Assembly (NCBI GenBank): GCA_015075185.1
Contig: JABTUW010000002.1
Coordinates: 1,674,001 to 1,738,000, forward strand
DNA length: 64,000 nt
Source: Anaerolineales bacterium
Lineage (GTDB): Bacteria > Chloroflexota > Anaerolineae > 4572-78 > J111
Direction of reading: 5' to 3'
Made by a program: the position numbers and the translations under genes. Below the pieces are notes generated by a model. That model saw nothing but the letters and a program-made list of their open reading frames with translations. It ran no database searches and was not told where the DNA came from. How positions within the stretch are numbered: position 1 is the first letter of the stretch; each line of letters begins with the position of its first letter. Below, in pieces: positions 16,975 through 25,273 of this stretch.

Positions 16975-17061
16975 TTGATATATTTCAACCAAGGATCAAG
17001 TTTTGAGGCTGATCTGACTTTTCAACGACCTATTATTATTTTTATTAAGGGGGATTATTTC

Positions 17062-18477
17062 GTGAACACAGCTTACGTTGAGACCGTTATGCCTATCTCA
17101 ATGGCTCAGAAGCTCCAATTACGGCCAGCTATTCAAGGGACTGTCATTACTCCGGATGACCCGCAGTATGATGAGGCTCGTCAGGCCTGGAATCTGTCGG
17201 TTGACCAGCACCCGGCGATGATCGTGATCGCTGCCGGCGTCGAGGACGTGGTGGGGGCCGTCCGGTTTGCGGTGCAGGCGGGTCTTAACATCACCGTCCA
17301 GGGGACGGGACACGGCGTTGTCCGCCCGGCCAATGACAGCCTGCTTCTCGTCACGTCGAAAATGAAGACCATCCGGGTGGATGCGGCCGCTCAGACTGCC
17401 TGGGTGGAAGCCGGGGTCAAATGGGGCGAAGTGTTGGAAAAGACGCAGGCGGTCGGACTGGCGCCGCTGCTCGGTTCCTCGCCGGACGTGGGGGTGGTTG
17501 GCTATACCCTTGGCGGCGGCTATGGCTGGTTGGGGCGCAAGTACGGCCTGGCCACCGACAGCGTTCGTTTCTTTGAACTGGTCACGGCCGATGGGCGGCT
17601 GCTGCGGGCCAGCGAGACGGAAAACAGCGATCTCTTCTGGGGGCTGCGGGGCGGCGGCGGCAGTTTTGGGATCATCACCGGGATGGAGATCAAGCTGTAT
17701 CCGGTCTCCACCGTCTACGGGGGCAATCTCATCTATCCGCTTAGCATGGCGAAAGAAGTCTATGCCCGCTACCGTACCTGGATCACGTCGGTTCCCGATG
17801 AATTGACCTCTTCGATTGTGATTATGAACTATCCCCCGATCCCTGAGATCCCGGAATTTCTCCGCGGGCAGTCCTTCGTCATAGTCCGGGGGCTTTACTG
17901 CGGTCCCGTCGAGGAAGGTGAAGCCCTGCTGCAGAGCTGGCGTGACTGGCAGACGCCCTATTTCGATGGCTGGCGGGTGATGCCGTTCAGCGAGGTGGGC
18001 ACGGTCAGTGCTGAACCGCTCGATCCTACCCCCATCCACAGCACCGGGGCGTGGCTGCGCGAGTTGAGCGATGAGGTCATTGATACTCTGCTCCGGACCG
18101 TCGCTCCGGGCAGTCATGGACCCAGCCCGCTTATCTTTGCCGAAATGCGTCACGTCGGCGGGGCGGTCGCCCGGGTCAGCCCGCAGGCCAGCGCTTATGG
18201 CAATCGCGACGCGGCCTTCCTGCTCCACCTGCTGGGCGTGACGCCCACGCCTGAGGCTTACCGCCAGCTCGCCCAGTATGCCGGCCAAATCAAGGAGCAA
18301 CTGCGCCCCTACCTGACCGGCGGGGTTTATATGAACTTCCTGGAGGGCGAGGAATCGCAGCGGCGGGTGGAGAGCGGCTATTCACCGGAAGCCTACCAGC
18401 GCCTGGCGGCGTTAAAAGCCGCCTACGATCCCGACAATCGCCTGCGTTCGGGCTTTAACATCCAGCCTACTCGCTAA
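17062..18477 (+). CDS. FAD-binding oxidase with BBE domain (berberine-bridge/6-hydroxynicotine oxidase type)
   Basis: Flavoprotein oxidase of 471 residues. The PCMH-type FAD fold is plain: VGAVRFAVQAGLNITVQGTG then HGV, where His84 is the likely covalent FAD link. It continues with GYTLGGGYGWLGRKYGLATD and LFWGLRGGGGSFGIITGMEI. The C-terminal BBE domain ends YDPDNRLRSGFNI. GTG at 17062 is chosen because it follows AAGGGGGA with good spacing. A frame extension to 16975 has no ribosome site. Family members oxidise sugars, alkaloids or other alcohols with oxygen. The substrate is not predictable here. A hairpin terminator follows. Confidence 0.88.
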   Translation: MNTAYVETVMPISMAQKLQLRPAIQGTVITPDDPQYDEARQAWNLSVDQHPAMIVIAAGVEDVVGAVRFAVQAGLNITVQGTGHGVVRPANDSLLLVTSKMKTIRVDAAAQTAWVEAGVKWGEVLEKTQAVGLAPLLGSSPDVGVVGYTLGGGYGWLGRKYGLATDSVRFFELVTADGRLLRASETENSDLFWGLRGGGGSFGIITGMEIKLYPVSTVYGGNLIYPLSMAKEVYARYRTWITSVPDELTSSIVIMNYPPIPEIPEFLRGQSFVIVRGLYCGPVEEGEALLQSWRDWQTPYFDGWRVMPFSEVGTVSAEPLDPTPIHSTGAWLRELSDEVIDTLLRTVAPGSHGPSPLIFAEMRHVGGAVARVSPQASAYGNRDAAFLLHLLGVTPTPEAYRQLAQYAGQIKEQLRPYLTGGVYMNFLEGEESQRRVESGYSPEAYQRLAALKAAYDPDNRLRSGFNIQPTR

Positions 18478-18546
18478 AATAATCGGGGTATCTGCCGGTA
18501 TCCCGCCCGGTTCCGGGTGAGACAGCCTGGAGCGGTGTGAACCAAT

Positions 18547-18590
18547 AATCCCCACGGTGGCCCTTAATAGTGACCCCGTGGGGATTGTTT
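18547..18590 (+). terminator. Rho-independent terminator after the BBE oxidase
   Basis: AATCCCCACGG (18547-18557) pairs perfectly with CCGTGGGGATT (18576-18586) and is followed by GTTTTG. Confidence 0.8.
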
Positions 18591-18622
18591 TGCCTCTAAA
18601 TAAAACCACAAAAATTGTCCGG

Positions 18623-18796
18623 AATTTCTGGGGGTGTTTCTATTTAGTGGCTGATAAATGGCTCAAAGATTGGCAGGGGCGGCAGCTTGCTTATGATGAC
18701 TTAACCCATTATCAAAAGATCATTGTGGCCTTGCAAAAGACGATTGAATTAATGGCGAAAATAGATCAGGCCATTCCTAAATGGCCGATAGAGTAG
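18623..18796 (+). pseudogene. Remnant of a DNA methyltransferase/type ISP-like restriction enzyme C-terminus
   Basis: A short frame encodes VADKWLKDWQGRQLAYDD, then LTHYQKIIVALQKTIELM, and ends with a proline-tryptophan tail. The pattern KWLKDRKGR..L..DD..HYQ.I..AL..TI.LM..ID is the usual extreme C-terminus of large N6-adenine methyltransferase/type ISP restriction proteins. Nothing else of such a gene is present, and the frame upstream runs into the terminator hairpin at 18547-18590, so this is a leftover fragment. Family assignment is from memory of the motif. Confidence 0.5.
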
Positions 18797-18906
18797 TCAT
18801 TGAAAACTTGACCCAATAATTCCCTTAACTGATCGCTGGCTGTTTTTGCCGGGAAGAGCCGGGGCGAGTAGAATCGGAATGAAAATTCTGGGAACTCAGA
18901 GGGTCT

Positions 18907-18956
18907 CGTTGGAACTTCCCCACGAGTTCCCTCAAGTTCCCTTGAGTTCCCACGAG
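18907..18956. repeat. GAGTTCCC word repeat with internal hairpin
   Basis: The block repeats the word (G)AGTTCCC several times and contains the hairpin CTCAAG-TTCC-CTTGAG. It shares its word with the palindrome at 7773-7800 and lies just before the CoA-transferase ribosome site. Confidence 0.6.
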
Positions 18957-18977
18957 GTACTTCTCAGGAGTCAATCT

Positions 18978-20321
18978 ATGAAAACTGTGCCCCAACTTAG
19001 CGCCGCAGAGGCGGCCGCCCTGGTTCCCGACGGGGCGGTGATCATGGCCGGCGGTTTCGGCATGACCGGCAATCCGATTCACCTGTTCCACGCCCTGGCC
19101 GAGCGCCCGGTAAAGAATTTAACCATTATCTCCAACAATGTCGGCGAGCCGGGCCTGGGCGGCGGCCGGCTGCTGCGCAACGGGCAGATCAGCCGGGCCG
19201 TCGGTTCCTTCTTTACCTCCAATCCCGAAGCGGTCCGGGCAGTCCAGAACGGCAGCATGGCGGTCGAACTGCTGCCGCAGGGCACGCTGGCCGAGGCCAT
19301 CCGGGCCGGCGGGGCCGGTCTGGGCGGTTTCTTTACCCCGACCAGCGCCGGTACTGCCCTGGCCGAAGGCCACGAAAGCAGAGTGCTTAACGGCGTCGAG
19401 CAGGTCTTCATCCCCGCGCTGCGGGCGGACGTGGCCTTTGTGCGGGCCTGGCGGGCCGACACCGCCGGCAACCTGGTCTACCGTATGACCGAGCGCAATT
19501 TCAACCCGCTCATCGCGACCGCCGCCAACCTGGTCATTGCCGAAGTCGAGGAGATCGTGCCGGTGGGCAGGCTGTCGCCGGATGAGATTGTGACCCCCGG
19601 TATTTTTGTGGACTACCTGGTGCAGGCCCATACCACGCTGGAAGATTTGGGCACGTCGGCCTCGGTTGAGAGCGGCAAGGAAACTGACCCGACCCGGCTG
19701 GCGATGGCTCGCCGCGCCTTTGCCGTGTTAAAGCGGGGGGATGTGGTCAACCTGGGTATCGGCATCCCGACCCTGGTGGCCGATTTGATTACGCCGGAAC
19801 ACGGCATTATTCTGCACACCGAAAACGGGCTGCTGGGCGTCGGCCCGGCCCCGGCCAGCGGCGGGGCGCTGGAATACCCGGTCAACGCGGGCAAGCAGCC
19901 GGTGACCGCCCTGCCGGGCGCTTCCTATTTTGACAGCGCGGTTTCCTTTGCCATGATTCGCGGCGGCCACGTGGATGTGGCGATTATGGGCGGGTTGCAG
20001 GTAGACGGGGCGGCCAACCTGGCGAATTGGGCCGTGCCGGGCAAGCCGCTGCTGGGCGTCGGCGGGGCGATGGACCTGGCTTCGGGTGCGAAGAAGTTGA
20101 TTATCACCATGACCCACGCCAGCCGCGAGGGCGAGCCGAAAATTGTGCCCCACTGCACCCTGCCGCTCACGGCAATGGCGGCGGTGAACGTCATCATCAC
20201 CGACCTGGCCGTTTTTGAGTTTATCGGCGGCCAGTTGACCCTGATCGAGTTAATGCCCGGCGCTACGCTGGAGCAGGTTCGCGCCCTGACCAGCGCCCGT
20301 TTTGTCGAGGCGTTGGGGTAG
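18978..20321 (+). CDS. 3-oxoacid CoA-transferase, fused A and B subunits (SCOT/AtoDA type)
   Basis: Moves CoA between a carboxylic acid and a 3-oxoacyl or acetyl donor in ketone-body or short-chain fatty acid metabolism. The 447-residue protein carries subunit A first (DGAVIMAGGFGMTGNPI, LVYRMTERNFNPLIATAA) and subunit B second. The catalytic glutamate is in ILHTENGLLGVGP (Glu282). The B-subunit end KIVPHCTLPLTAMAAVNVII then TDLAVFEF is typical. The start at 18978 follows CAGGAG. A frame extension upstream is encoded by the repeat at 18907-18956 and is unlikely to be translated. No thiolase or dehydrogenase neighbours are present. Confidence 0.92.
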   Translation: MKTVPQLSAAEAAALVPDGAVIMAGGFGMTGNPIHLFHALAERPVKNLTIISNNVGEPGLGGGRLLRNGQISRAVGSFFTSNPEAVRAVQNGSMAVELLPQGTLAEAIRAGGAGLGGFFTPTSAGTALAEGHESRVLNGVEQVFIPALRADVAFVRAWRADTAGNLVYRMTERNFNPLIATAANLVIAEVEEIVPVGRLSPDEIVTPGIFVDYLVQAHTTLEDLGTSASVESGKETDPTRLAMARRAFAVLKRGDVVNLGIGIPTLVADLITPEHGIILHTENGLLGVGPAPASGGALEYPVNAGKQPVTALPGASYFDSAVSFAMIRGGHVDVAIMGGLQVDGAANLANWAVPGKPLLGVGGAMDLASGAKKLIITMTHASREGEPKIVPHCTLPLTAMAAVNVIITDLAVFEFIGGQLTLIELMPGATLEQVRALTSARFVEALG

Positions 20322-20348
20322 GAACTGTTCCTTTTTGTGGTTTCCTAT

Positions 20349-20533
20349 TAACCTGAGGTCGGAGTTTGTGCAATCGCATCCTTCGATACGCCCTTCGCTT
20401 TGCCCACGGCTACTCAGGATGCGATAATGCCCCGAAAATCATCCTGACGCGAAGCGGGCGATAGCCCGTATCGAAGCTGCGCCCTGAGCTTGTCGAAGGG
20501 GGTGATTTTTCGTAAAATGTCGAACTCAGGTTA
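20349..20533. repeat. Nested repeat with CTTCGACAAGCTCAGG core
   Basis: Outer arms TAACCTGAG (20349-20357) and CTCAGGTTA (20525-20533) enclose CCTTCGATACG, GCGATAGCCCGTATCGAAGC and CCCTGAGCTTGTCGAAGGG. The last word is a repeat motif familiar from many bacterial genomes. Structure is again a palindrome carrying another palindromic element. Confidence 0.7.
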
Positions 20534-20554
20534 TTATTTAAAGGCTCAATATGG

Positions 20555-20628
20555 GTTTCAAGGAGTTAGCGCAAAGGCCCGATGCTTCAGCGTCGGGCCA
20601 GGGCCGGGGCAAGTCACCTCCTTGAAAC
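20555..20628. repeat. Strongly folded palindromic element
   Basis: GTTTCAAGGAG (20555-20565) pairs perfectly with CTCCTTGAAAC (20618-20628). Inside lies the hairpin GGCCCGATGC-TTCA-GCGTCGGGCC (20576-20599, one mismatch). It could be a folded RNA element, but its clean symmetry suggests another member of the local palindrome families. Confidence 0.5.
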
Positions 20629-20653
20629 GCATCAAGAGCCTAATTAAAAATAA

Positions 20654-20690
20654 AGAGCCGCTCGTAGGGTGCGAGCGGCTCTTTTGTTTG
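20654..20690. terminator. Bidirectional terminator between CoA-transferase region and GlsB gene
   Basis: AGAGCCGCTCG (20654-20664) pairs perfectly with CGAGCGGCTCT (20672-20682). TTTTG follows on the plus strand and TTTATTTTTA on the minus strand, so it can serve both converging transcripts. Confidence 0.85.
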
Positions 20691-20721
20691 GCTGGACCCG
20701 ACTAAACTCTTCTGTTGTAAC

Positions 20722-20970
20722 CTACCTTCTTAACGCGCGGTAAAGAGCCAGCAGCACAATCGCGCCGACGATAGCGATGATCAGGCTGCGGATGTCAAAA
20801 CCGGAAATGTCGCCAAAACCGATCAAGGTGCCGATAAAGCCACCCACGATAGCTCCAGCGATGCCCAGCAGAATCGTGACGATAATTCCACCCGGGTCAC
20901 GACCCGGCATAATCGCTTTGGCCAATATCCCGGCAATTAGCCCCAGCACGATCCAAGATAAAATTCCCAT
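20722..20970 (-). CDS. GlsB/YeaQ/YmgE-family stress-associated membrane protein
   Basis: Small inner-membrane protein of 82 residues with three glycine-rich helices. The family pattern is clear: MGILSWIVLGLIAGILAKAI, MPGRDPGGIIVTILLGIAGA, then GGFIGTLIG. The start follows GGGAGGAATC. Members are often induced by stress, but their molecular role is unknown. It stands alone and converges on the terminator at 20654. Confidence 0.92.
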   Translation of the reverse strand: MGILSWIVLGLIAGILAKAIMPGRDPGGIIVTILLGIAGAIVGGFIGTLIGFGDISGFDIRSLIIAIVGAIVLLALYRALRR

Positions 20971-21175
20971 GTGATTCCTCCCTTAAAAACTTCACTTAAA
21001 CTATCGTTTCAACAATAATTTGGCTTGACTGAAATTGACCACGCCGCAGTGAATTAAAGGATTAGGTCCAGCTTCTCAATTATACTTGCTTCCTGTCTTT
21101 TTCCCAATTGTAAGGCAGCGGCGTATTTGACAAGAAGCACAAAATAGAGGAGATTATTTTACCAGGGAGACGCTT

Positions 21176-22027
21176 ATGACTGAGAGAGATAAGAGTGAAC
21201 CGGAACCACCCCAGCTCCCAATTTTTATTGTTTCAGGGGGTAAGGGTCACTCCGGGGAGCAATTGACCCGGACCGCGCTGGCTCAGTTTAAAGAGGCAGA
21301 TTTGCCGGTTATTGTCGTGCCGCATGTACAGGAGGTGGACCAGATAAAAACCGTTGTAGATCAGGCGGCTGAAACGGGCGGCACGATCATTCATACCCTG
21401 GTTGACAGTAAAATGCGGCGAACCATGATCCACCTGGCCCGTGACCGCAATGTGGTGGCCATTGATTTGATTGGCCGGGTGCTATCGCGATTTGCCAAGG
21501 TGCTGGGCCAGGAGCCGCTGGGCCAGCCTGGAGAGTATTGGAAGATCCGCCAGACTTACTTTGAGCGGGTTGAGGCTATTGAGTACACCGTCGCTCACGA
21601 CGATGGTCGCGATCCTGCCGGCTGGCCTGTGGCCGAAATTATGCTGGTCGGCATGTCCCGGTCAGGCAAAACGCCGCTCAGTATGTATCTGTCTGTACTC
21701 GGCTGGAAAGTGGCCAATTTGCCTTTATTTGCCGATGTTCCCCCACCGCCAGAGCTGCTGCAATTGGACCAGCGGCGGGTGGTGGGGCTGTATATCGAAC
21801 CAGGCCAGCTTCTGGCCCACCGCCAGCAGCGGCAGCGTCACCTGGGCACGTCCAGCCTGTCTCCTTATACCGACCCGCTTAAAATCCATGAGGAAATAGA
21901 GACGCTGCGCCAATTTTATCGGCGCAGCGGCTTTGCCCAGGTGAATGTTACGGATAAATCAATTGAAGAGTCCGCCGACGAGGTCATCGCCCTGGTCACC
22001 CGGCGATTAGGACTATCGCCCAGTTAA
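21176..22027 (+). CDS. Pyruvate phosphate dikinase/PEP synthase regulatory protein (DUF299)
   Basis: Bifunctional serine/threonine kinase and Pi-dependent pyrophosphorylase that switches PEP synthase or pyruvate phosphate dikinase off and on by phosphorylating an active-site threonine. The 283-residue length fits the family. Visible marks are the N-terminal IFIVSGGKGHSGE (usually SDGTGET), YTVAHDDGRDP, and the P-loop-like GMSRSGKTPLSMYLSVLGWK (from Gly159), where the family has G.SR..KTP.S.YLA. The more usual DGTGETA motif is altered here, although the P-loop is intact. The target enzyme is not in the window. Confidence 0.9.
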   Translation: MTERDKSEPEPPQLPIFIVSGGKGHSGEQLTRTALAQFKEADLPVIVVPHVQEVDQIKTVVDQAAETGGTIIHTLVDSKMRRTMIHLARDRNVVAIDLIGRVLSRFAKVLGQEPLGQPGEYWKIRQTYFERVEAIEYTVAHDDGRDPAGWPVAEIMLVGMSRSGKTPLSMYLSVLGWKVANLPLFADVPPPPELLQLDQRRVVGLYIEPGQLLAHRQQRQRHLGTSSLSPYTDPLKIHEEIETLRQFYRRSGFAQVNVTDKSIEESADEVIALVTRRLGLSPS

Positions 22028-22253
22028 TTCATCCCCGTGCCAAATAAATCTGTATCGAAATCTATATCCTTTCTGCGGGAAAGATATATTGCCCTTTCTT
22101 CAGTTTTGCCATAGGCTAGAACGGTCGAATTTCACCCTCACTTTTGAGCCAGCCTCAGAAAAAGATTGTTCTCCCCGCCTGCACAAGTAGAAAAAGCCCC
22201 CTGAAAAAGTACAAGAACTCCCTATTCTTTTACAAATCTAAGGAGCTTTGAGC
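22028..22253. other. Intergenic region before the DUF11 gene
   Basis: About 225 bases with no frame, hairpin or repeat that I can support, apart from the ribosome site AAGGAG at 22240-22245. Confidence 0.4.
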
Positions 22254-25061
22254 ATGAAAGTAAAAATGATCGTGTTGAGTCTGCTGGTGGGAGGCATGTT
22301 AGCCCTGCTGTGCTGGCCCGGTCTGGCCCTGGCGGATGGACCGGCTATTTGCAGCACTCCGAACCTGCCTATCCCCGATGCCGTTGATGATACCCAACCC
22401 GGCGTAATCACAGATACCCTCAGCGTGGCCCAGAGCGGGGTCTTAACCGACCTGAATATCTCGATAGCGGCCAATCACGATTGGGTTGGAGATCTCAGCT
22501 TCACCTTGACCCACCTCGATACAGGTAATTCTGTCACCCTCATTGACCGGCCCGGCACGCCGCCGGGGGAGTTTGGCTGTAACGGCGACGACATCGCCGC
22601 CACGCTTGACGACGAAGCGGCCGCTCCCGTGGAGGATGTCTGTAATAGGCTAGGCCCCATCGCCATTTCCGGTGTTTTTACCCCCAATAACCCTTTAAGC
22701 CTGTTTGATGGTGAGAACATCGCCGGGACGTGGCAGCTAACCGCCTCCGACCACGCCGGCTTGAGCACAGGCAAGTTGGGGCAGTGGTGCCTGATCCCGG
22801 CCCCGCAAGCCGATTTGGCGCTCAATAAGCAGGTGAATCAGGCTAATCCGGCGGAAAACGAGGTCATTACCTATACCGTGCGTTTGAGCAATAATGGGCC
22901 GGATGAGGCAACCAACGTGATAATTAGCGACACCCTGCCGATGAGCCTCACGTTCGTCTCCGCCGATCCCAGCCAGGGGACTTACAACGCGGGAACGGGT
23001 CTCTGGGAAGCGAACAGCCTGAGTGTGGGCCAGAGTGTTACCCTGACCCTGGCGGCCCTGGTCAATGGGGCCACTCTGGGCCAGACCATTATCAATACCG
23101 CTGAAGTTGGCTCGGCGGGCCAGCTTGATTTATTTGGCGCCAATAACGCCGACGACGCGGTGATCAGGGTAACCAATGCCGACCTGGCCCTGACCAAAAC
23201 GGTGAGCCAGCCCACCCCCGGAGAAAATGAAGTGATTAGTTATACGGTCACGGTTTTCAATAACGGGCCGGACGGAGCGACCGGGGTCGTGGTCAGCGAT
23301 ACGCTGCCGTTCAGCCTGAGCCTCGTTGCCGCCAGCGTAAGCCAGGGCAACTACGACAGCAGCGGCGAGTGGTCCGTGGGCAAACTGCTGGCCGGTCGCG
23401 CCGCTACCCTGACTCTAACGGCGACAGTACAGGCCGGCGCCGCCGGGCAGACGATTACCAATACCGCGCTGGTGAGCGCCTCGGAGCAGAATGACGCGGA
23501 CAGCAGCAATAACAGCGCCAGCGCGCCCATCACCGTGACCAATGCCGATTTAGCCGTGAGTAAAATCGTAGATAATTCCGGCCCCAAAGAGGGCGGGCCG
23601 CTGCTCTACACCGTCACCGTGACCAACAACGGGCCGGACGATGCGACTGGGGTGGTGGTCAGCGACACGCTGCCGCTCAGTGTGACCCTGACTGCTTCGA
23701 GCACCAGCCAGGGGGGTTACGACAGCGCCACCGGGCTGTGGCAGGTGGGTGACTTAACCGCCAGCGCCAGCGCCACCCTGACTCTTTCGGCCACGGTCCA
23801 AACGGGCACGATTGGGCAAATCATCACCAACACGGCGGCCATCAGCGCCTCGGACCAGTCGGACGCCGATTTGGGCAACAATAGCGCCGATGCGGTCGTC
23901 AGGGTCAGCAGCGCCGACCTGGCCTTAAGCAAAACGGTGGACCAGGCCCAGCCCAACGAAAATGAACTGATTGTGTACACGGTGGTGATGATCAACCAGG
24001 GACCGGATAACGCTACCGGCGTGGTTATCAGCGAGACGCTGCCGCTGAGTCTCACCCTGGTCACGTCAAGCACCAGCCAGGGCAGTTATGATAGCAGCGC
24101 CGGACGCTGGCAGGCCGGCAGCTTGGTGGCGAGTGAGACGGCCACGCTGACCCTCACCGCGCTGGTGAATGCCGGAACGGCCGGACAAACCTTGACCAAC
24201 ACCGCCGAGGTTAGCCAATCTGACCAATCCGACCCGTTTACGGCCAACAATACTGCCAGTGTCCCGGTCACTGTAACCAATGCCGACCTGGCCGTGAGCA
24301 AGAGCGTGGATAACCCTAACCCCAGGGAAAACGACTTATTCAGTTATACGGTGACAGTGAGCAACAGCGGGCCGGATGAAGCGACCGGCGTCGTCATCAG
24401 CGAGACGTTACCGTTAAGCCTCAGCCTGGTTACCTCCACTGCGAGCCAGGGCAGCTACAACAGCAGCTTGGGGGCATGGGAGGTGGGCAGTCTCCCGGCC
24501 GGCCAGGGCGCGGCTTTGACCCTGACGGTGGCTGCCCAGGCGGGCACTGCGGGGCAGATCATCACGAACACGGCTCAAGTGGGGGCGGCGGCGCAGGGAG
24601 ACGCAAATGGAGGTAATAATTCCGCCAGCATCACCACCACAGTGGTCGGCGCTGACCTGTCAATCAGCAAGAACAGTTCCGAGGCGGTAGCCGCCGGCAG
24701 CGTGTTTACTTATACCATTACTGTGACCAACAGCGGTCCCTCGGCGGCGACAGGGGTGGTTGTCAGCGATACGCTGCCGGTGGAACTGAATTTTGTGTCG
24801 GTTGAGCCAGGGCTGCCCACCTGCGCCGAAGCGAGCGGTGTTATTAGCTGTACGCTCGGCACGCTGAACAACGGTGCTGCCATCAGTGTAACCCTGGCGG
24901 TTACTCCCACCACCGTCGGGACGCTGACCAACACCGCCAGCGTAGCCAGCAATGAAACCGACCCCATCCCGGCGGATAACAGCGCTACGGCGGAGACCAT
25001 CATTGGCCCAGCAGCGCCGGAGGCCGTGCCGGTATATTTACCCATCATTGCAAAAGAATAG
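22254..25061 (+). CDS. Secreted surface protein: proprotein-convertase P domain plus six DUF11 repeats
   Basis: Protein of 935 residues with a signal peptide (MKVKMIVLSLLVGGMLALLC, cut before ADGPAIC). A P-type beta-sandwich domain follows (about residues 30-185; NHDWVGDLSFTLTHLDTGN, GTWQLTASDHAG). Then come six DUF11 repeats of about 120 residues, each opening ADLA(L/V)(T/S)K and containing TYTV.V.NNGPD.ATGVV(V/I)S(D/E)TLP. The sixth is more divergent. The protein ends in VYLPIIAKE. The repeats probably form a stalk or adhesive fibre outside the cell. The DNA of repeats 2-5 is similar enough to allow recombination. It stands alone, with its start set by AAGGAG at 22240. Confidence 0.9.
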   Translation: MKVKMIVLSLLVGGMLALLCWPGLALADGPAICSTPNLPIPDAVDDTQPGVITDTLSVAQSGVLTDLNISIAANHDWVGDLSFTLTHLDTGNSVTLIDRPGTPPGEFGCNGDDIAATLDDEAAAPVEDVCNRLGPIAISGVFTPNNPLSLFDGENIAGTWQLTASDHAGLSTGKLGQWCLIPAPQADLALNKQVNQANPAENEVITYTVRLSNNGPDEATNVIISDTLPMSLTFVSADPSQGTYNAGTGLWEANSLSVGQSVTLTLAALVNGATLGQTIINTAEVGSAGQLDLFGANNADDAVIRVTNADLALTKTVSQPTPGENEVISYTVTVFNNGPDGATGVVVSDTLPFSLSLVAASVSQGNYDSSGEWSVGKLLAGRAATLTLTATVQAGAAGQTITNTALVSASEQNDADSSNNSASAPITVTNADLAVSKIVDNSGPKEGGPLLYTVTVTNNGPDDATGVVVSDTLPLSVTLTASSTSQGGYDSATGLWQVGDLTASASATLTLSATVQTGTIGQIITNTAAISASDQSDADLGNNSADAVVRVSSADLALSKTVDQAQPNENELIVYTVVMINQGPDNATGVVISETLPLSLTLVTSSTSQGSYDSSAGRWQAGSLVASETATLTLTALVNAGTAGQTLTNTAEVSQSDQSDPFTANNTASVPVTVTNADLAVSKSVDNPNPRENDLFSYTVTVSNSGPDEATGVVISETLPLSLSLVTSTASQGSYNSSLGAWEVGSLPAGQGAALTLTVAAQAGTAGQIITNTAQVGAAAQGDANGGNNSASITTTVVGADLSISKNSSEAVAAGSVFTYTITVTNSGPSAATGVVVSDTLPVELNFVSVEPGLPTCAEASGVISCTLGTLNNGAAISVTLAVTPTTVGTLTNTASVASNETDPIPADNSATAETIIGPAAPEAVPVYLPIIAKE

Positions 25062-25133
25062 TCCTCTGCGGATGGTTCTTCTTGCCGAATTGGCTAATAT
25101 CTGGTTAAATTACCCCTAGATAGTGATGAAAAT

Positions 25134-25158
25134 GAGGAGTCCAAAGTGTGGACTCCTC
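25134..25158 (+). repeat. GAGGAGTCC/GGACTCCTC hairpin
   Basis: Nine-base perfect arms (25134-25142 and 25150-25158) follow the DUF11 gene. No T-run lies right after it, so it is better seen as a repeat that may also act as a weak terminator. Confidence 0.55.
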
Positions 25159-25200
25159 CTCATTTAACCTTTGGCTTATGTCTAGTCGAAGTACAGGGTA

Positions 25201-25221
25201 GGGGCGCAAGGCCTTGCGCCC
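25201..25221. repeat. GGGCGCAAGG/CCTTGCGCCC palindrome
   Basis: A perfect 20-bp palindrome (25202-25221), extended by GTA and TAC on either side. This word pair is known from dispersed repeats in many bacteria. It encodes the spurious upstream extension of the LLM frame. Confidence 0.75.
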
Positions 25222-25273
25222 TTACCTCTACGCACTCGTTCCGAACATGAGCCTAACCTTTTTGGGAGAGACA

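Noticed and set aside
16716..16988. Minus-strand frame of 90 codons before the BBE oxidase
   Set aside because: Most of it is encoded by the nested palindromic repeat at 16683-16818, it has no ribosome site, and the product has no recognisable pattern.
20555..20628. Possible riboswitch (CGCAAAGGCCC resembles part of a c-di-GMP aptamer)
   Set aside because: Only a few bases agree with the GEMM core and the other conserved segments are missing. The same-strand gene downstream is over 500 bases away, beyond a terminator. A palindromic repeat fits better.
20490..20705. 71-codon frame across the folded element and terminator
   Set aside because: It runs through the palindromes at 20525-20628 and the terminator hairpin, so it is not a credible gene.
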